NCBI RefSeq assembly: GCF_000150275.1
Contig: NW_002060948.1
Span: 1,725,328-1,789,327 of the forward strand
Length of the DNA stretch: 64,000 nucleotides
From: Trichoplax adhaerens
Lineage: Eukaryota > Placozoa > Uniplacotomia > Trichoplacea > Trichoplacidae
Reading direction: 5' to 3'
Part shown: positions 12,759 to 27,700 of the stretch, piece after piece
Layout: each line of letters begins with the position of its first letter
How positions within the stretch are numbered: position 1 is the stretch's first letter
Notes under the pieces: generated by a model
What the model was told of the DNA's origin: nothing
The model's input: only the letters and a program-made list of their open reading frames with translations
Database searches by the model: none
Program-made: the position numbers and the translations under genes

Positions 12759-15700
12759 ATGAACAAAAGTGGAAGCAGTAAAATTAGCTTAAATACAAGC
12801 CAATATGAACAAGTAAGTAGAAAATGCTTCGATAATCCCACTTTGTCTGCTTGCATCTTCCTCTAATAAATTTTTGGTCAATACTATGTTGCTTTTGAAT
12901 TATTTTAGCTCCATGAATAGTTACAGATGTTCAATTTCTTTCAATAGAGTAATGGCGTTATTGTTTGCAGTTATATTGTCGTTCAATCTATTTTTTACCA
13001 ATTAAAATAACGTTAGTAAAGTCTTGCCATTTCCATGATGAAGTAATACACGATACGGTCATAGCTTCTAAATTATTACTTTTGCCTTATTGATGGTAAA
13101 TGATTGAAATCAGTTCTTTCTTGCCTGATCTATTTTGTTTGTGTGCGTCTTAATTTGTAGAAATTTTATGGGAGTCCACTGAGCAAAAACTCGAATTTAG
13201 ACGATACTGACGAGTTACTGCGGTATAAAATCGGAGAAGACAATCCATCTATTCATAGTGCCAGCCGAATTAGTGGTAGTTTTACACGCTATCGTGGCGG
13301 TAGTAAGTTATCACGATATCAATCTTCACCCAATTACCCTAGCCACTATGATGAAAATTACCAATATCCTATGAACTCCAATTCGCAATTATCTTTCTCG
13401 CCTAATCACTTTGCTAGTAACCCTGTCAATCGATATGATTTAGCATCGACTCCAGATAGCTTAAGAAATACCAGTTTACATGGAGAATCTGTTCTTGATA
13501 ACAGCGTAGCAAATCCAAGCCTGGTCTATTCTCATCGAGGTGATGATTATAGCAAGAATTACTCTTTAGAGCAAAAGAAACACGATGAGCCAATTGAAGC
13601 TACAAATGGGCAAGCTTCGGATACAGCATCAACTCAACAGCAAACTAGTGATAGCCTTCATGATGGATTCGATTCAAATAGTCAAGATTTGCATCGATTT
13701 GGTCATCTCGACAATGAAGCACTCGTCAAGAGGACTCAAAAATTACTGGATGAGACATTAGAATCTTATGATAAAGAAGCTTATGTTCAAGGAACCCAAT
13801 GGAGTGATCAAAGATATCAAGGACATGCGAGTATCACTACAAGTCATGGTAAGTCATTACTCTCCTTTATTACTAATATCTTGCAACTTTTATGCTGATG
13901 TAAGGAGAATTCTAACCTTGAAAAATGAAATCCTTCAGAATTGAAACATCGTCAAAAACAAAATGTATCGATGGAACATGATAGGTCTTATTCGAAACCT
14001 AAGATAACGGATTCAGCAACTAACAGAAGTGCTAATTATTATCCTGATCATCATAAACTCTCAACCAATACCAGTATCAATATAGGTAAGTTTCGATCAA
14101 GTCTACTTGGACTATATAAATTCAGTAAAGGAAAAACTAACATTTAATGTGTTTTGCTAAAGTTGCGATCTTTTAATTTGAAAAAAAATTTTAAAGTCAT
14201 TTTGCTTAAATCGGAAATTAATTGTTAGACTTTATATCTTCACCGCTTTGCAAATATCATCACTAGTATAGATTATACTTCCCCCTACAGCTTTAAACCG
14301 GTTAAATTTCGACAGATTTGTTCAACTTTAATAACAAATTCTTATTCAGCTGTGTTTGATAGCTTCATCGTTTTGCAATATTCCCTGTGTAGATTATGCT
14401 TCGCCGAACGATTCTATTGAAACTGCCGATTTGGGAATTCGAGAGGATATGGAAGTTATATCGAATGTTTCATCTATACCGATGGATGCTGATTTATTGC
14501 AAAGGTAAGATTCTTCGCGCATTGTTGCCTATTAATTTTTGAATGTGCTCGCTAGATATCGATATACAGCACAAGTAAATACCTATCGAAAAATCAGCAT
14601 AAATTTAAGTCTAAAACTACGATCTAGCCATGGAAAAATAAGATTCGACATTATAATATCACACGCATTCTAACGCCTTATCTTTCGCTCTAAGGGTTTA
14701 CAATCATAAGGATAAATTCGTATTGATACAAAGGTAGCATTTTCAATAAAGGGATTAAATGTGAGACTGACAAGGGTAAATCTACTTCAGGATAGGTTAG
14801 GGATATTTCTGCGTTTGCTGCAAGCTTATATATCAGCATTACTGTAGCGTTGGAACCGAAGATTATGTTTCTTCTTGATAAATTTATTTTAGATTAGGCT
14901 AAGTTGTGGGATATTTCTAGATTGCTGCAGGTTTTCCTATCATTATTATCATAGTATAGTATAAGAAATGTCTAATGTTTCTTCTGAGCAAATTTATTTT
15001 AGAATAAGTATAGCAAAAATTCTCAGATTACTGCGAATGTTTCTATCAATATTACTTTTGTGCAGAATAGGGGATTATGTTTCTTCTGGATAAATTTCCT
15101 TTAGAATAAGTGAGAGAATATTTGTAATTGCTGCGAGCCTTTCTCTCATTATTACTATAGTTTCTTTAGCGAAAATACTAAAACTAAATTTCAAAGATGG
15201 TCCAGTTCATAGTATTTTACAGCTGTTATCCCAGACTAAATTTACAGTTGCATTGTATAGCATACAACTTGGCAAAAAAGTTTCTATACTTTAGCATAGG
15301 TAGTAGCCAATTGTACGTCTATATACACTGTCAAAAAATTAGACAGAAAATACTATTTCTGTAATAGTTAATAAAGGGAAGGAAATTTACTCTAGTGCTT
15401 GCCAACACGCATCCAATGGGCCATCAATCTTATAATCACCTTAAATTATAATTCAAGTAGTAATGAATCAATTTCTTCCTTTAAATTGAGAACTTTCCGG
15501 CTCAAATAGGCATAATGTCATTTCGAATTGAGCTTTGTCTCATATTTACCTTAGCTGCAGTTCAATTTTTACTGCCAACATCGTAATGTAGTAATTTATG
15601 ATAACCTTATTCTACAACACTCAATCTATTCAGAATTATGATTATAGTCCAGGGATATCATCAAGGTAGTGTCTAATCTTCTCGAACTAATATAGTTTTA

Positions 15701-18700
15701 TCTTGAAATTTGATTATCATCATGTTTATAACCAGGATTTCCGATAATTATAACTGACTTATTCATCATCATCATCACTCGAGCTCAGCAAATATAAATC
15801 ATCAAATCATTAACATCTTACTCAGCCATCGCTGCTACTACAGGGTAGATAGTATAATCCATGACTATCATTCTATGACCTTAACATCTTACTTAACCAT
15901 CCTACCATTAGATAATGAATCTATCGTTTTGATCGAAACTAAGTCCATCAATTTATCGAAATAGTTTATGATATGCTCATATGGTAGGGTAGATAGTATC
16001 ATGGATGGGCTATCATTTCCTCATTCTAACACCTTACTTAACTACTACTACTGTAAAATAATCAATCATTTTGTTTGAAACCAGACCTATAGTATTGGCT
16101 GGAATAGTTTAGAATATAGTATGATGGATGGGCTATCATTCCCTAACTTTGATATCTTACTTACTGTAACCATCACTACTGTAAGATAATCCATCATTTT
16201 GTTTGAAACTAGGCCAAATAATAGTTGTTAAAATAATTTATAATAAAGTAGAAATCGATAGTATAATAGATAGGATATCATTTCGTAATAACTCTGATAT
16301 CTTATTTAACCATCACTGCTATTAGAGAATTAATCGATCATTTTGGTTGAAACAAGGCCCTTGAATTCGTTCTAATAATAATAGAGTAGGGTAGATAATA
16401 TGGTGGATGGGCTAGCATTCCCTCACTGTAATACTTTACAATTACTACCGTACTCTTCGAGAATTATATATCGTTAATTAATCATTATGGTTGAAACAAG
16501 GCTAATGCATTTGTTGAAATAATTTACTATACAGCGAGGGGAAGAGGAGATATAATTATAGATGGGCTATCATTTCCTCACCTGGCCATCTTCATCACGA
16601 TAAGATAATATCCATCATTCTATTCATACTCAATCATCCCTACCGTTTCGATAGTTCATCATTCTCGTTGAAATCATATCCATTGAAATAACATGCAATA
16701 GAATAGATTCGACTGCAGAATGGATGGGCTATCATTTTCATGCTACAATAATGTTATACCAGCATACTACAATAGCTATCAAGATGTAAATCTCATACAA
16801 CAACAGTTTAATACCAGCCGATCAAATACATAAATAACCCTTCCCTCCATTATTTCCTTCCAAAATGGGCTATTAGCAATCGATCCGTTATGCCGACAAG
16901 CCAATTATCATCACCAAGAGTTGAACAAGCTTTTGACCACGATAAAGTGATTGCATCTACTTTAATTCAACCTCATCATCCAGTTAAGCAAGAGGATAAA
17001 AAAGAGGATCACAGCAATGTTCAACATCTTCCTCATGATGCTGCTCATCATCAACAACAAGATCAAGCGAATCGTCCCAACATACAAGTAATTGATATGA
17101 CGGATAAATCATCTCGACCAAATCAACTTAGCCAAGAAGAAATTGTCGCTGATGAGGATCGCATAGCTCAAAATCAACCAAGGCAAAAAGAAGCTGTAGT
17201 GAATGGTGAGGCTTTAGCTCAAAATCAACCAAGGCAAAGTGAAGTGGTAATGAATGATGAGAACTTGGCTCAAAATCAACCAAGGCAACAAGAAATTACA
17301 GTCGATGATGAGACCTTGGCTAAAAATCAACAAACCCAAGAAGAAGTTATACGAATATGGCGAGATATAACACGCGAAGGGAAACTGAAACGTGAACTAT
17401 CCAATAATAATATAGCAGAAATGGAAAATGAAACTAGTCATGATGGCAAGACTATCAATACGGAAAAGAAAGTTAAATTTTCTATTAACGATATCAAAGA
17501 TGATGATGATCTTAAGAAAACGATAATATCCTCTGAGGATAGCAATCAAGTTCAGAATAGTCAACATACACAAATCGACGACGATCTGGATAGTAGTTAT
17601 AATAGCCAATATGGTCGAAGACGGCGACCATCTCGAAGTTTCCGTCAGCGAAGTTTAGAAATTAAAAGGCTAGAACTACGAGAAACTACGCATTCTGAAT
17701 TTCGCAATCATGTACAAAATTTAACCGAATCACGTAAACTTAGCTTACCTACCGAATTAGATATGAAACTTCGAATGAATACTGCTGTTGCATTGCGACG
17801 ACGTTCTAATAATGTTGCATTGCCGGCAGAGGTAGAAGAAAAGTTAAAACATTTACAACGATATCCCTCGATCGATTTTGGCGACGATCTGGGGATTGAT
17901 GAGAAATTAATGCGATTATTTGAAGATGATACTGATTCAGCTGAAGATGTCCTTATTAGTTTAGGTTTTAGTTGTGCTGATGAACGCTTTATACCATCAC
18001 GATTTGGCGATTCTTGGTTTCAACGTTTTCAATCGCCTGTCATTGAATTATCCAACTCCATGTTAACCGATAGTCCATCAGAAACAGCCATTTATAGTAG
18101 TAATTGTCGTGAAGTTACCATGGAAGAATTAGTTGAAACTATGGGTGATCGAATATCACTTTATGCATTACCACCCGATGCTGACGATTATGATGGTAGT
18201 GAAGAAAGTCGTATTCGATCTACATCGAAACTTGAAAATAAAGTCAAATTAAATAAATGGACTCGAGCTTTATCGCGATTAACGAAAGAGAAACGTGAAG
18301 AAATTTTACGCTTAACAAGAAGTGAAAGAACTGTAGCACGTTGGCATAAAGCTTTCCATCGATTAAATAAGCGAAAACGCCGAGAAATATTAAGTTATTA
18401 TAATCCGCCTAAAGATACTTCCTTAACACCTGATGGCCAAACCGAGCTCAATGATCATTCTTCATCCTTGTTGAAACCAAGCGAGACAGGAACTCAGTTA
18501 AAGAGAGCAGTATCTGATACTGATATTATTCGACAAATTCGATCGGAAAATTATTCCATGCAGCTTCCATCTAATTTAACATTATCACAAAGTGATCATG
18601 GAGAAATGAATCTCAACCCTATCTCTATCAAGACATTAAAAAGTGAGAACCAAAAAGAAAAAAATCAACTTCAAAAGGATACTACACCATCAACAACAAG

Positions 18701-21700
18701 TAAAATAATCCATCAAGAAAATGATCAAGTTAATACTGAAACGATCAACGATCATCAAAATAATGAGCATCAACATCATCGATCATCAACCAGAGCGAAG
18801 AAAGAAAATACAGTTAATATTATGGATGATAAAGTGGACAATAATAATAATAATAATTATAATAATATAGCTAGATTACGTTCATTTACATTAGATTTAG
18901 GAGATGGTATCGACGATGATAAAGACGATGCAATTGCCTTGACCAGAAAGCGTAGTGCATCGGCTCATCAGAAAACAAAATCCAAAACAGCTCGACCTAA
19001 ACTATCAGCAATTGGTAAAAGACGACAATTGGATTTTGGTAGTCCTAAGAGTATCGAAGAAGATCAAGCTGTATCATCAGCAAAAGCGGATATTTCTATT
19101 ACTAATATCAATTTCAATCCAAGACCTCTTCTATCGAATCGATCTCAATCATTAGCGCAGAATTTATTGAATGATGGCCGCCAGCTGTATAAACAACCTC
19201 TAGACAAGCCAAAAAATGCAGAGGATGATTCCATTCAGTCTAATTCAAAGTCAGTACCTCATTCTAAGGATAATCCATTAGTTCTAGATCCTCTTAATAG
19301 TCAAGAAAGTCACCAAGGCGATCAAATATCATCATTGGCAATACCTGATGATAACCAAACGAGTTCCAATTCAATCCATCAACAGAGTAATGATCGAGTA
19401 GATTCGATTTATAATCAGAATGATCGATCAGAGGATAAAGTACCATCATCAGCAGTATCAGATACTGCTACTACAATGAGTCATGATGATCTTAATCTTC
19501 CTGTATTAAATCCATCATGGATGGAGGAAAATATCAAGGATCAAGATCAAGTGAATCAAAATAGAACGACTAGCCATAATGATAACAATCAATGTATAAA
19601 TCAAATTAATGTTATACAAGCAAGTGGAAACGATCAACATCTTCTACATGATAATCAAGTCAATAGAAAGGATTTCAAATTGAATCAGCAAGATGGTCAT
19701 GATCTTCCACTCTTTGGGAATGATTCAAAGATTGATCAACCAGTGCTTAATGATGATGATGATGATGTTGCAGTAGTCGTTAAGGATGATAGGATAGCCA
19801 ATATAAGCTTGAAATCAGATAGTAGTCAGGGTTCAAGAAAGAGTCCCTTCTCCAACTCAACTTGGCATAGTGATAGTAAAAATAGTTGTAAAGACGAAAA
19901 TAATAATTTAACAGATGATCAAAACAAGCCTCTACTCCATCATGAGTCCAAGCCACAAGAATTCATCGAAATGATCAACCATGATGGTAGTAATCACCAT
20001 CATGATTGTAAATTAAATATACAAGATAGTTTAAACCTAACTAATGTTAATCGCAACCCATTGATAGTTAAGCAAGTTCTAACCGACCCAATTAGATCCA
20101 ATAAATCAAGTAACATGAGCCATGATGATATTGTAGACATGGAGAATAAACCTGAGATGTCAGGGTTCAACAAGGGTAGTCCTTCTCGAGTTGACGACTG
20201 CCTATTGCAAAAGCAACAAGTACAACCACTACCACCAGAGCAACAACAGCAAATGCAAGATGTTGTCGATGTTGATGAAAGGGAGAGTCAAGACTTTCCT
20301 AACCACAATCATGGTGTTAAAATAACTAGTACAACAGCACAAAACACTAAACAACACGCAAGTGTTTTACACTCTGATTTGACATCACCATTATCGCCAA
20401 ATAGGTACATGGATGATTTAGTCATATCCAATGGTGATGGCGTACAAGAAGACTCCAAGCTAAATCAATCCGGCTTAGTGGGCCATGACAGAGTATCCGA
20501 ACATCCATCCGCTCAATTAGATGATTATGATAGCCATCCGATTAAAAATCAAGTTACGGATAGTAGTCGCTCTGGTGTTTTGATACCTTCTTATTCGCCT
20601 GCAGCCAATCCTTATGGTCGCTATTCAAAGCAAGAAAATTCAGCCTTTTCTTCATCCTATATCCCTTCTTCATCGATAGCAGGGGTAAGAAAGAACTTTC
20701 TATTATTTAGTATTATGTGTGTAATCTAGTTGTCGTCTATAACATATTTTATACATACTATAGATATCATCTAGAAACAGATATTTTTTATTGAACGTAT
20801 AACTAGAATTCTTCTTTCATTATCTCAATATCTACTACTTGAAGCCTTCTTCCGCATATATAACGCGCAACTTGAATTCTTCTTTCAATATCTTAATATC
20901 TAACGCTCAATTTGCAATCTTCTTCTGCATATCTAACGCACAACTTGAACTATTTTTGCACCATCTTAATACCTAACGCACAACTGCAACTATTCTTGCT
21001 CCATTTTAATATCTAAGGAGCAACTTGAACTTTTCATACACCATCTTCATATCTCAAAAGCAAATTTTTTGTATAATCTTTAGCTTTAATTTAAGCTATA
21101 TTTCCGAGCTATTTTCCCATTGGTAATCTATGATTTCCAGCTTTGCTTTCATCTTAAAGCCTATCGTGACTATTTAAAAATTGCTTTAGTAGTAAATTAA
21201 GCTAGTGATCTTGGATTAAGACAAACTAATAACGAGAAATTAGAGATTGAAAATAACTATGGATCTTAATCCTGTTTCTATTTTTAGAAATCACCTGGAC
21301 ATTCCAAATACCAATGGAGTAAGAAAGATTCAGCAAGTAGCTCTAACGGAGCACAAGAGGTATATAGATGCATGTTCAATTAGAATCGAAACAGTGTATC
21401 ATTAATGTTATAGTTAGAATAAAGTCAGATTTCAGGATTTTATTCGTACCAATCATTTCTCTATGTGGTCGATGAATATTAGGATGGATCATCTGAGAAA
21501 GCTTCGGATATTTTGATGTTGAATAATATACGGTTGGATATAAAAAAAGCAACACAAGAAAAAGATGTTAGTACAATTTTATTTGATTCAATATTTAATC
21601 TTTCAATTTATATGACGATAGTGGATTAGTGCTACCTTTCAATTTTCATTCCATTCTCCATCAATTACAATTTATATCATAAAATAGAATAAAAACACAA

Positions 21701-24700
21701 GTATTGGTACATTCCTATAGCGTAGATAAAGAAAGAAAATTCTCTAGAATAATCCATTGATAACATTATAACGCGAAATATATCCATATTATAAAATATA
21801 TTTACTAGAAATAGAGCCATAGGACAGTCAATTCATATCCTTAATTAGTTCAGAATTGCAAAAGATACCCAATGAGATCTAGTGGCTATAAAAAGTAGCG
21901 TTTGAATAGCATCTTAGTATAGTCGATTGACATCCTTAATGGAGTAGAAAATGCATCGGATATTCGTGAAAAATAATGAAATCAACCGTAGGAATAGTGC
22001 CTAAGATAGTCAATGGACACCCTTAATTGAGTAGAAAATGCAAAGAATATCCATCAATAGTTCTAAAAGGCATCATAGAGAAGCTTCTCGATATAGGGAA
22101 AAGAGTGAATCTCATGAAAAATCGAATATATGATGACACTAATGCTCTAGCATCGTCAATCTACTTTATTTGTTCGTAAAAAGACAAGGGAAATTCAACA
22201 TAGTAATGAAATATAGCTGTAGATAGATCATTGTCTAACAGAGTACGATCTAGTATCATTAATTAAGAAGCATATTTCGACGAGAGCATATCACAAATAG
22301 AAGATATCTATGAAGAAGCAAAGTAGAACTGGATAATTCGCTAGGATAGCAATGTCCACTAAAAAAGAATAGTGTACACTTATAACGTAAACTATAGCTA
22401 ACATATGATAATTTTGAAGAATTATAAAGGTCAATATCATGACCAAAAATGAATTTTTTTGATCTTGCCGTAATTTTATTCTTAAATGACAATCTTGTAG
22501 ATTGTACGTCGCCAACTTCAAGTCCTACAAGAAGCGATATCACAAGCAAAGAAAGAGCTTGATTCCTATCAACAGCAATTAAAAGATTACCAACGTAAAA
22601 TAAACGAGGCCAGGTAAAAAATTGATTAGGATAAAGCGACATTAATCATAGTAAATATTTCTAACTACATGAACTTTCCTCTATCTTGTCAACTTTTATT
22701 ATATCAATACTGAATTTATATAATATTGTCAGTATTGACGTAACTATGTTGAAAGAGAAGAAAGAAGTTATACAGAATCAACTGGAAGGAGCAAAGCAAA
22801 AATTAATTCATACAGAGGAATTACTCCAGGATAAGGAAGATCGCTTGAGCTCCTTGACTCGCCATCAACCAACTTCTACAGACAATGATGACGATGATGT
22901 AAAGATAGCCAAAGAAGAGGTAAATAAGGATAGTGTACACATCAATATGGATATTTACTACAGTATCTACTTCTATTAGCACTTGATTTAATGGACGGTA
23001 TCGATATTATTATCAACTTATATCTCTATCATTTATGATTGACGGTATTGTGTTCATTATGGCACTAGGTATTGCAGTTAAAAGAGGAAAAAGATCGATT
23101 AAAACGGGAGTTAAGAATAGCCCAATCAAGGCCATGGAAATTGGATGGTGGTTATAGCTCTTTAGAATCCAATGAAGTGGAATTAAATCGATATAGTCAA
23201 GAGGAATTTGCTAAAGAACAAGCTAGGCATGCCGAAATTGTCGATATTTTAAAAGGGGTTAGTATCTGTTAGGTGTCTAAGTTGTTTTTTTGACACGATA
23301 TTATTACGGTATTTCAAAAGTAGCTTGTAAATTAGAACTTTTTATTACTATTTGCATAAGAAAATAAAATATGGCATAGAATTCGCGAACCTTACTACTG
23401 TGTTTATGATGATGATCTAGGCTAAGATATTTCATAGAGTCAATCTTACGTATTCAAATTAGGAGTTACAGAATGATTACATCAATAAATTTTATACATC
23501 TATATTAATTAATTTAATTAAGAGTTACAAAATGATTGTAGTCTGATATTGAGTATTATCATTATCACATTTTACCTTATATAATGAGTGATAATTATCT
23601 ATTTTCATAATACTGTATATTTCAATATCTATATTGTCTATCCACAAATTTTCTTTTAATATAAATGTATGAACTAATTCTTACATTTTTGTATCTATTT
23701 TCAACGATCCGATATTGTATATAGGAGCTGGAATCACAGAGAAAGTCGAATGATGAAATAAGGAAGAAATATAGTACATTAGTTCAAAACATGGAACACC
23801 ATAATCGTGTTGAAGATGAAATTGAACGCCATCGATTACAAATTCGATTAGAGTACAGTCAACAAGAAGTAGATCGATTGAAAGAGGAGCTTCAAAACTA
23901 TCGCTGCGAAAGTAAAGAAGAGAATGATACAACTAAGAATTTAATGAAGGTAAGCATCTACATTCGATAAAATTTTTGTATTTTCACTAGTGAATTGTTC
24001 TATAGCTAATTCGAAGTAATCATTTGATAATTTAAACTGTTCTACCCCATTTTACTATCCGCTTTATTTCTGGATATTAGATAATTTAAATTATTATACC
24101 AAATTTAATATCTGGTATATTTCTTGATTAATATCTTTATAGCTCAACGAACAACAGATAGGCAGATTGGAAAGGGTAATTGATGACAAAGATCAAACTA
24201 TTGCAGCGCTAAGTGATGAAATTGAAGTTCTTAAGCAACAGAATGATGAAGATTGCGATCGATTAAAGGAATTAATCAGTGAAACGCAAACTATTATGGT
24301 CGTAAAGGTAGGTTGGCTAATAAATGATTCGTGATTTTAATATTCATTCCAGTGAAATATCCTTTATTTTTGATATGGAAAAATTATAAAATCGTTGTAT
24401 ATTCCATTGCATTTCTAAAGAATAACATTGATAATATTGTTTTAGTTTAATAAAACTCAATGGTCATGTTCAATGATCGACTAATTTAATATTGTGATTT
24501 AACCGCAGAGCATCTATTTGATACAAAAAAGCTATAAATGGTTATACTGTAGAAATAGATGATCGGGATAGTCGCGTAATAATTCAACCTCCAAGATTAC
24601 CCAATAATTGTTAAAGGCAACAATTTTAACGTAACATCAGTTTTATCAAGTTTCGTAGCAATCGTTTATTTTCTATTTTTTAAATGATGTAAATCATTCG

Positions 24701-27700
24701 CATGACGACTAAATCACGAATCCTAATTTCTTTCTAGTTTTATTAAATATAAAGTATTTTAATGTTATTTTAATCAACATTATAAAATTCAAAAACTTTC
24801 ACCTAATTTCAACGTGAGAATTGTGACTTTCTTCATTTAAGTGGAATATTATACCACAGTTTAATTTATAATGATATGATTTGTATCTTACAGGAATCGG
24901 AAATGGAATCTCTTAAACAGCAATTTGTAGAAAAGGAATTAGCATGGGAGAAAGAGGTAAATAGACAATTTAATGATTAAAAATTTTTCTTGTATACTAG
25001 CTTAATGTGTCTGAAGTAGTGTAACTCAATAAAAATGATAATACAGATGGCACCTAGTTGCAGTTTTTAATCTATTAAATCCAATATTGAATTGCAATTC
25101 TCTATAATGGAATATATAGAAAGAACTGCTAACTCTTTCCCAGCAACAAGCGGCTGAAGAAAGATTAAATAAAAAGTTATCTGAGGTCAATATTTCTTAA
25201 TTGTCTCTGTACTCTAATGGTTATTTTTAGTATGGTTTAGTGAAAACTCTGAAGTAGAAGATAACTGCTATATTGCTTTATGCCTACTTTTAGCTTCGAA
25301 AATCTCATGAAAGCGAGCAACAACACTGCCTAAGCGAACAGAGACTTTTATTTACCGCTCAATTAGAAAACAAAGATAGTATTATTAAGGTACAGAATCT
25401 CTCACTAATTTGCCATATATTCTATCTATATTGCCATGGATTATGGCTATTTCTGTTATATTCTAATTGTTTATTTGTTTTTAACTCTCAATAAAATTAT
25501 TTTTGAATGATAGAAAAACAGTTTTCTTTCACGCCAATTTATTCAGATTCCATTAGATCTCTGGAGTTTTAATTTTATTAGTAAAGTTAGATAATGAATT
25601 TAATACTTCATATAATATTGAATAAGGTCCGAGAGAATGAAATTGCTCATGTTCGAGAGCTGTTAAAAAAACAAGAAGAATCAACTAGAGCTTTAGGTGA
25701 AAAACTACGAGCACAAGCAAAAGAACAGGTATGTTTAGCCTTCTACTTTTCTAATTCCTTGACTGTTGACCGGTAAGCGATGAAATCAATCTTTACATTC
25801 TCGTTGGTGTTCCTATGAACTTTTTAATAACAACATGATGATAATTGCTATCAAAATCTCTATAATTATCTTTAGTTTTACTGTTTCTAGGCACTCTTTA
25901 TCGCTATTTTCACTTATTCTTAAAAGTATTCGCAGTAGTTGTTTGTTAATTTCCATGATGGCTTTAGGCATGATAAAACTTTCAAACTGATCTTGTAGTA
26001 AAGAGGTAGAAATAGTTCGCGGCTCATTTCGTACTTTCCTGTTACTTCAGTTGTATTAAATCTACTTCAACCATTGCCATAGTTAGAAGCAGTTAAAACT
26101 GTTGTACCCAACTTATATATCCATAAACTACTGAATATTCCGCAGTATTGAGTAATCCATGATATGTCGAACGATTGAATAATTTTTTGCTTGGTGTTAA
26201 AATTAAATAGTTCTTGACGGTTTAAAGCCCTTTTATAGAATTTATATCTAACATTACGTACTTGATCAATAGATTTAAATAATCTTTGCAATAAAAATAT
26301 GCAGAACATTTGCTAAAATTAAGTGAATCTAATGCTGTCGTTATGATAAATGAAAATATTGACTAGATTGAATCTGCTATCAACAAAGAAAGGGAGAATA
26401 ACGAAGAGGATACTAAGCGGCAATTAAATCGAGAATTAGATGCTGCAGCTAATAAATTTACAACATCATTGACTCTGGCAAAAGAAGATTTATCTAAGGA
26501 GCGACAAAAAATTCAAATTTTAGAACAAACTATCGCTCAACAAAAATCCGTAAGAAATGCTTAGCTACCTGATAGAAAATACCTCTCTGTTCATCCTATA
26601 ATATTAATTAGAGTATTATTCCAAATAATTTCCAACAGCAATAGTAATCATCGGGCTTATTTTAAGTTATATTTATCCTTTCTGTTTAATAGGAAATTCA
26701 GGAATTATATTTAGAGAAAGAACAACTCGAATTAGATGGTAATGATAGACTTTTACAAACCGAAGAAAATTTAAGAAAGAAATTGGATGCTCAACTTGAA
26801 GCTGCTCGTGATCAGTTCCAATTTGTAAGTTATGACTAAGCATGAAGTCGCTCTTTCGGTTTATTTGAATTATGTCGATTAGTAGTTAGATACATAATAG
26901 TAATAATTTATTTTAAGATATAAAGTGCGCTTAAATTACCTTAATAACTAGAATAGATTTATTCAATTCTGGTATTTTTTTTCATTTTACTCAAGGAAAA
27001 AGAGCGTGATATTGAAAGAATAGTCGATGAAATGAAAAAGAAACATTGGAAAGAAATCACCGATTTAAAGACTGATAACCAAAATGAATTGAAGAAATTG
27101 GGAAGAGAAAAATCGAATGTAGATAAAATTGATAAATTGATAATGAAGGAAATCGAAGAAGAATGCAAAGAATGTTGCCAATTTCTTGGTTTAAGCAAGT
27201 CTTGGCATAGTGAGGAAACTGATAATGTTAACATACAAGATCGAAAGATCAATGCACTGGTTAGTTGATGATGGATATCATTCTGATATTGCCATCTTAT
27301 GGCTTAGATTACAGTTCAAAGGTGTTTGTTGATCAATATATCTGCATGATATTATGCAGCAGCTTAACGCAAGAATTCTAAATTTCTACATGTAAACTCA
27401 TTGATCTGTATTACTAAACTGTCGGTAGCTTAAAAATCGTAAACTTCTTCACGATCATACCATTCTATTTGCGGTCAGTTGTTAATTATCATGATTCGGT
27501 AGTTGTATTCAGTAGTTTAAGCATCGCAAACACTACAATTGCCATACCTTCCACTTGCAATTAGTTACTAATTGTCGTGGCTTAGTTATTATAAATTTCA
27601 CAATAGCTAAAATTCTGCAATGCTTATTCTTAGTCGTTAAACTTTTGCATGCTAACATAAATAATTTCCTATAATATTCTTCTCTATATACATATGAGAA

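Noticed and set aside
16890-20729. Treating the 1,279-codon frame as a single-exon gene
   Set aside because: Upstream exon phase (2) fits the acceptor at 16876, a GTAAGA donor at 20685 precedes the in-frame stop, and the next exon continues in phase. A shorter alternative transcript ending at 20729 remains possible.
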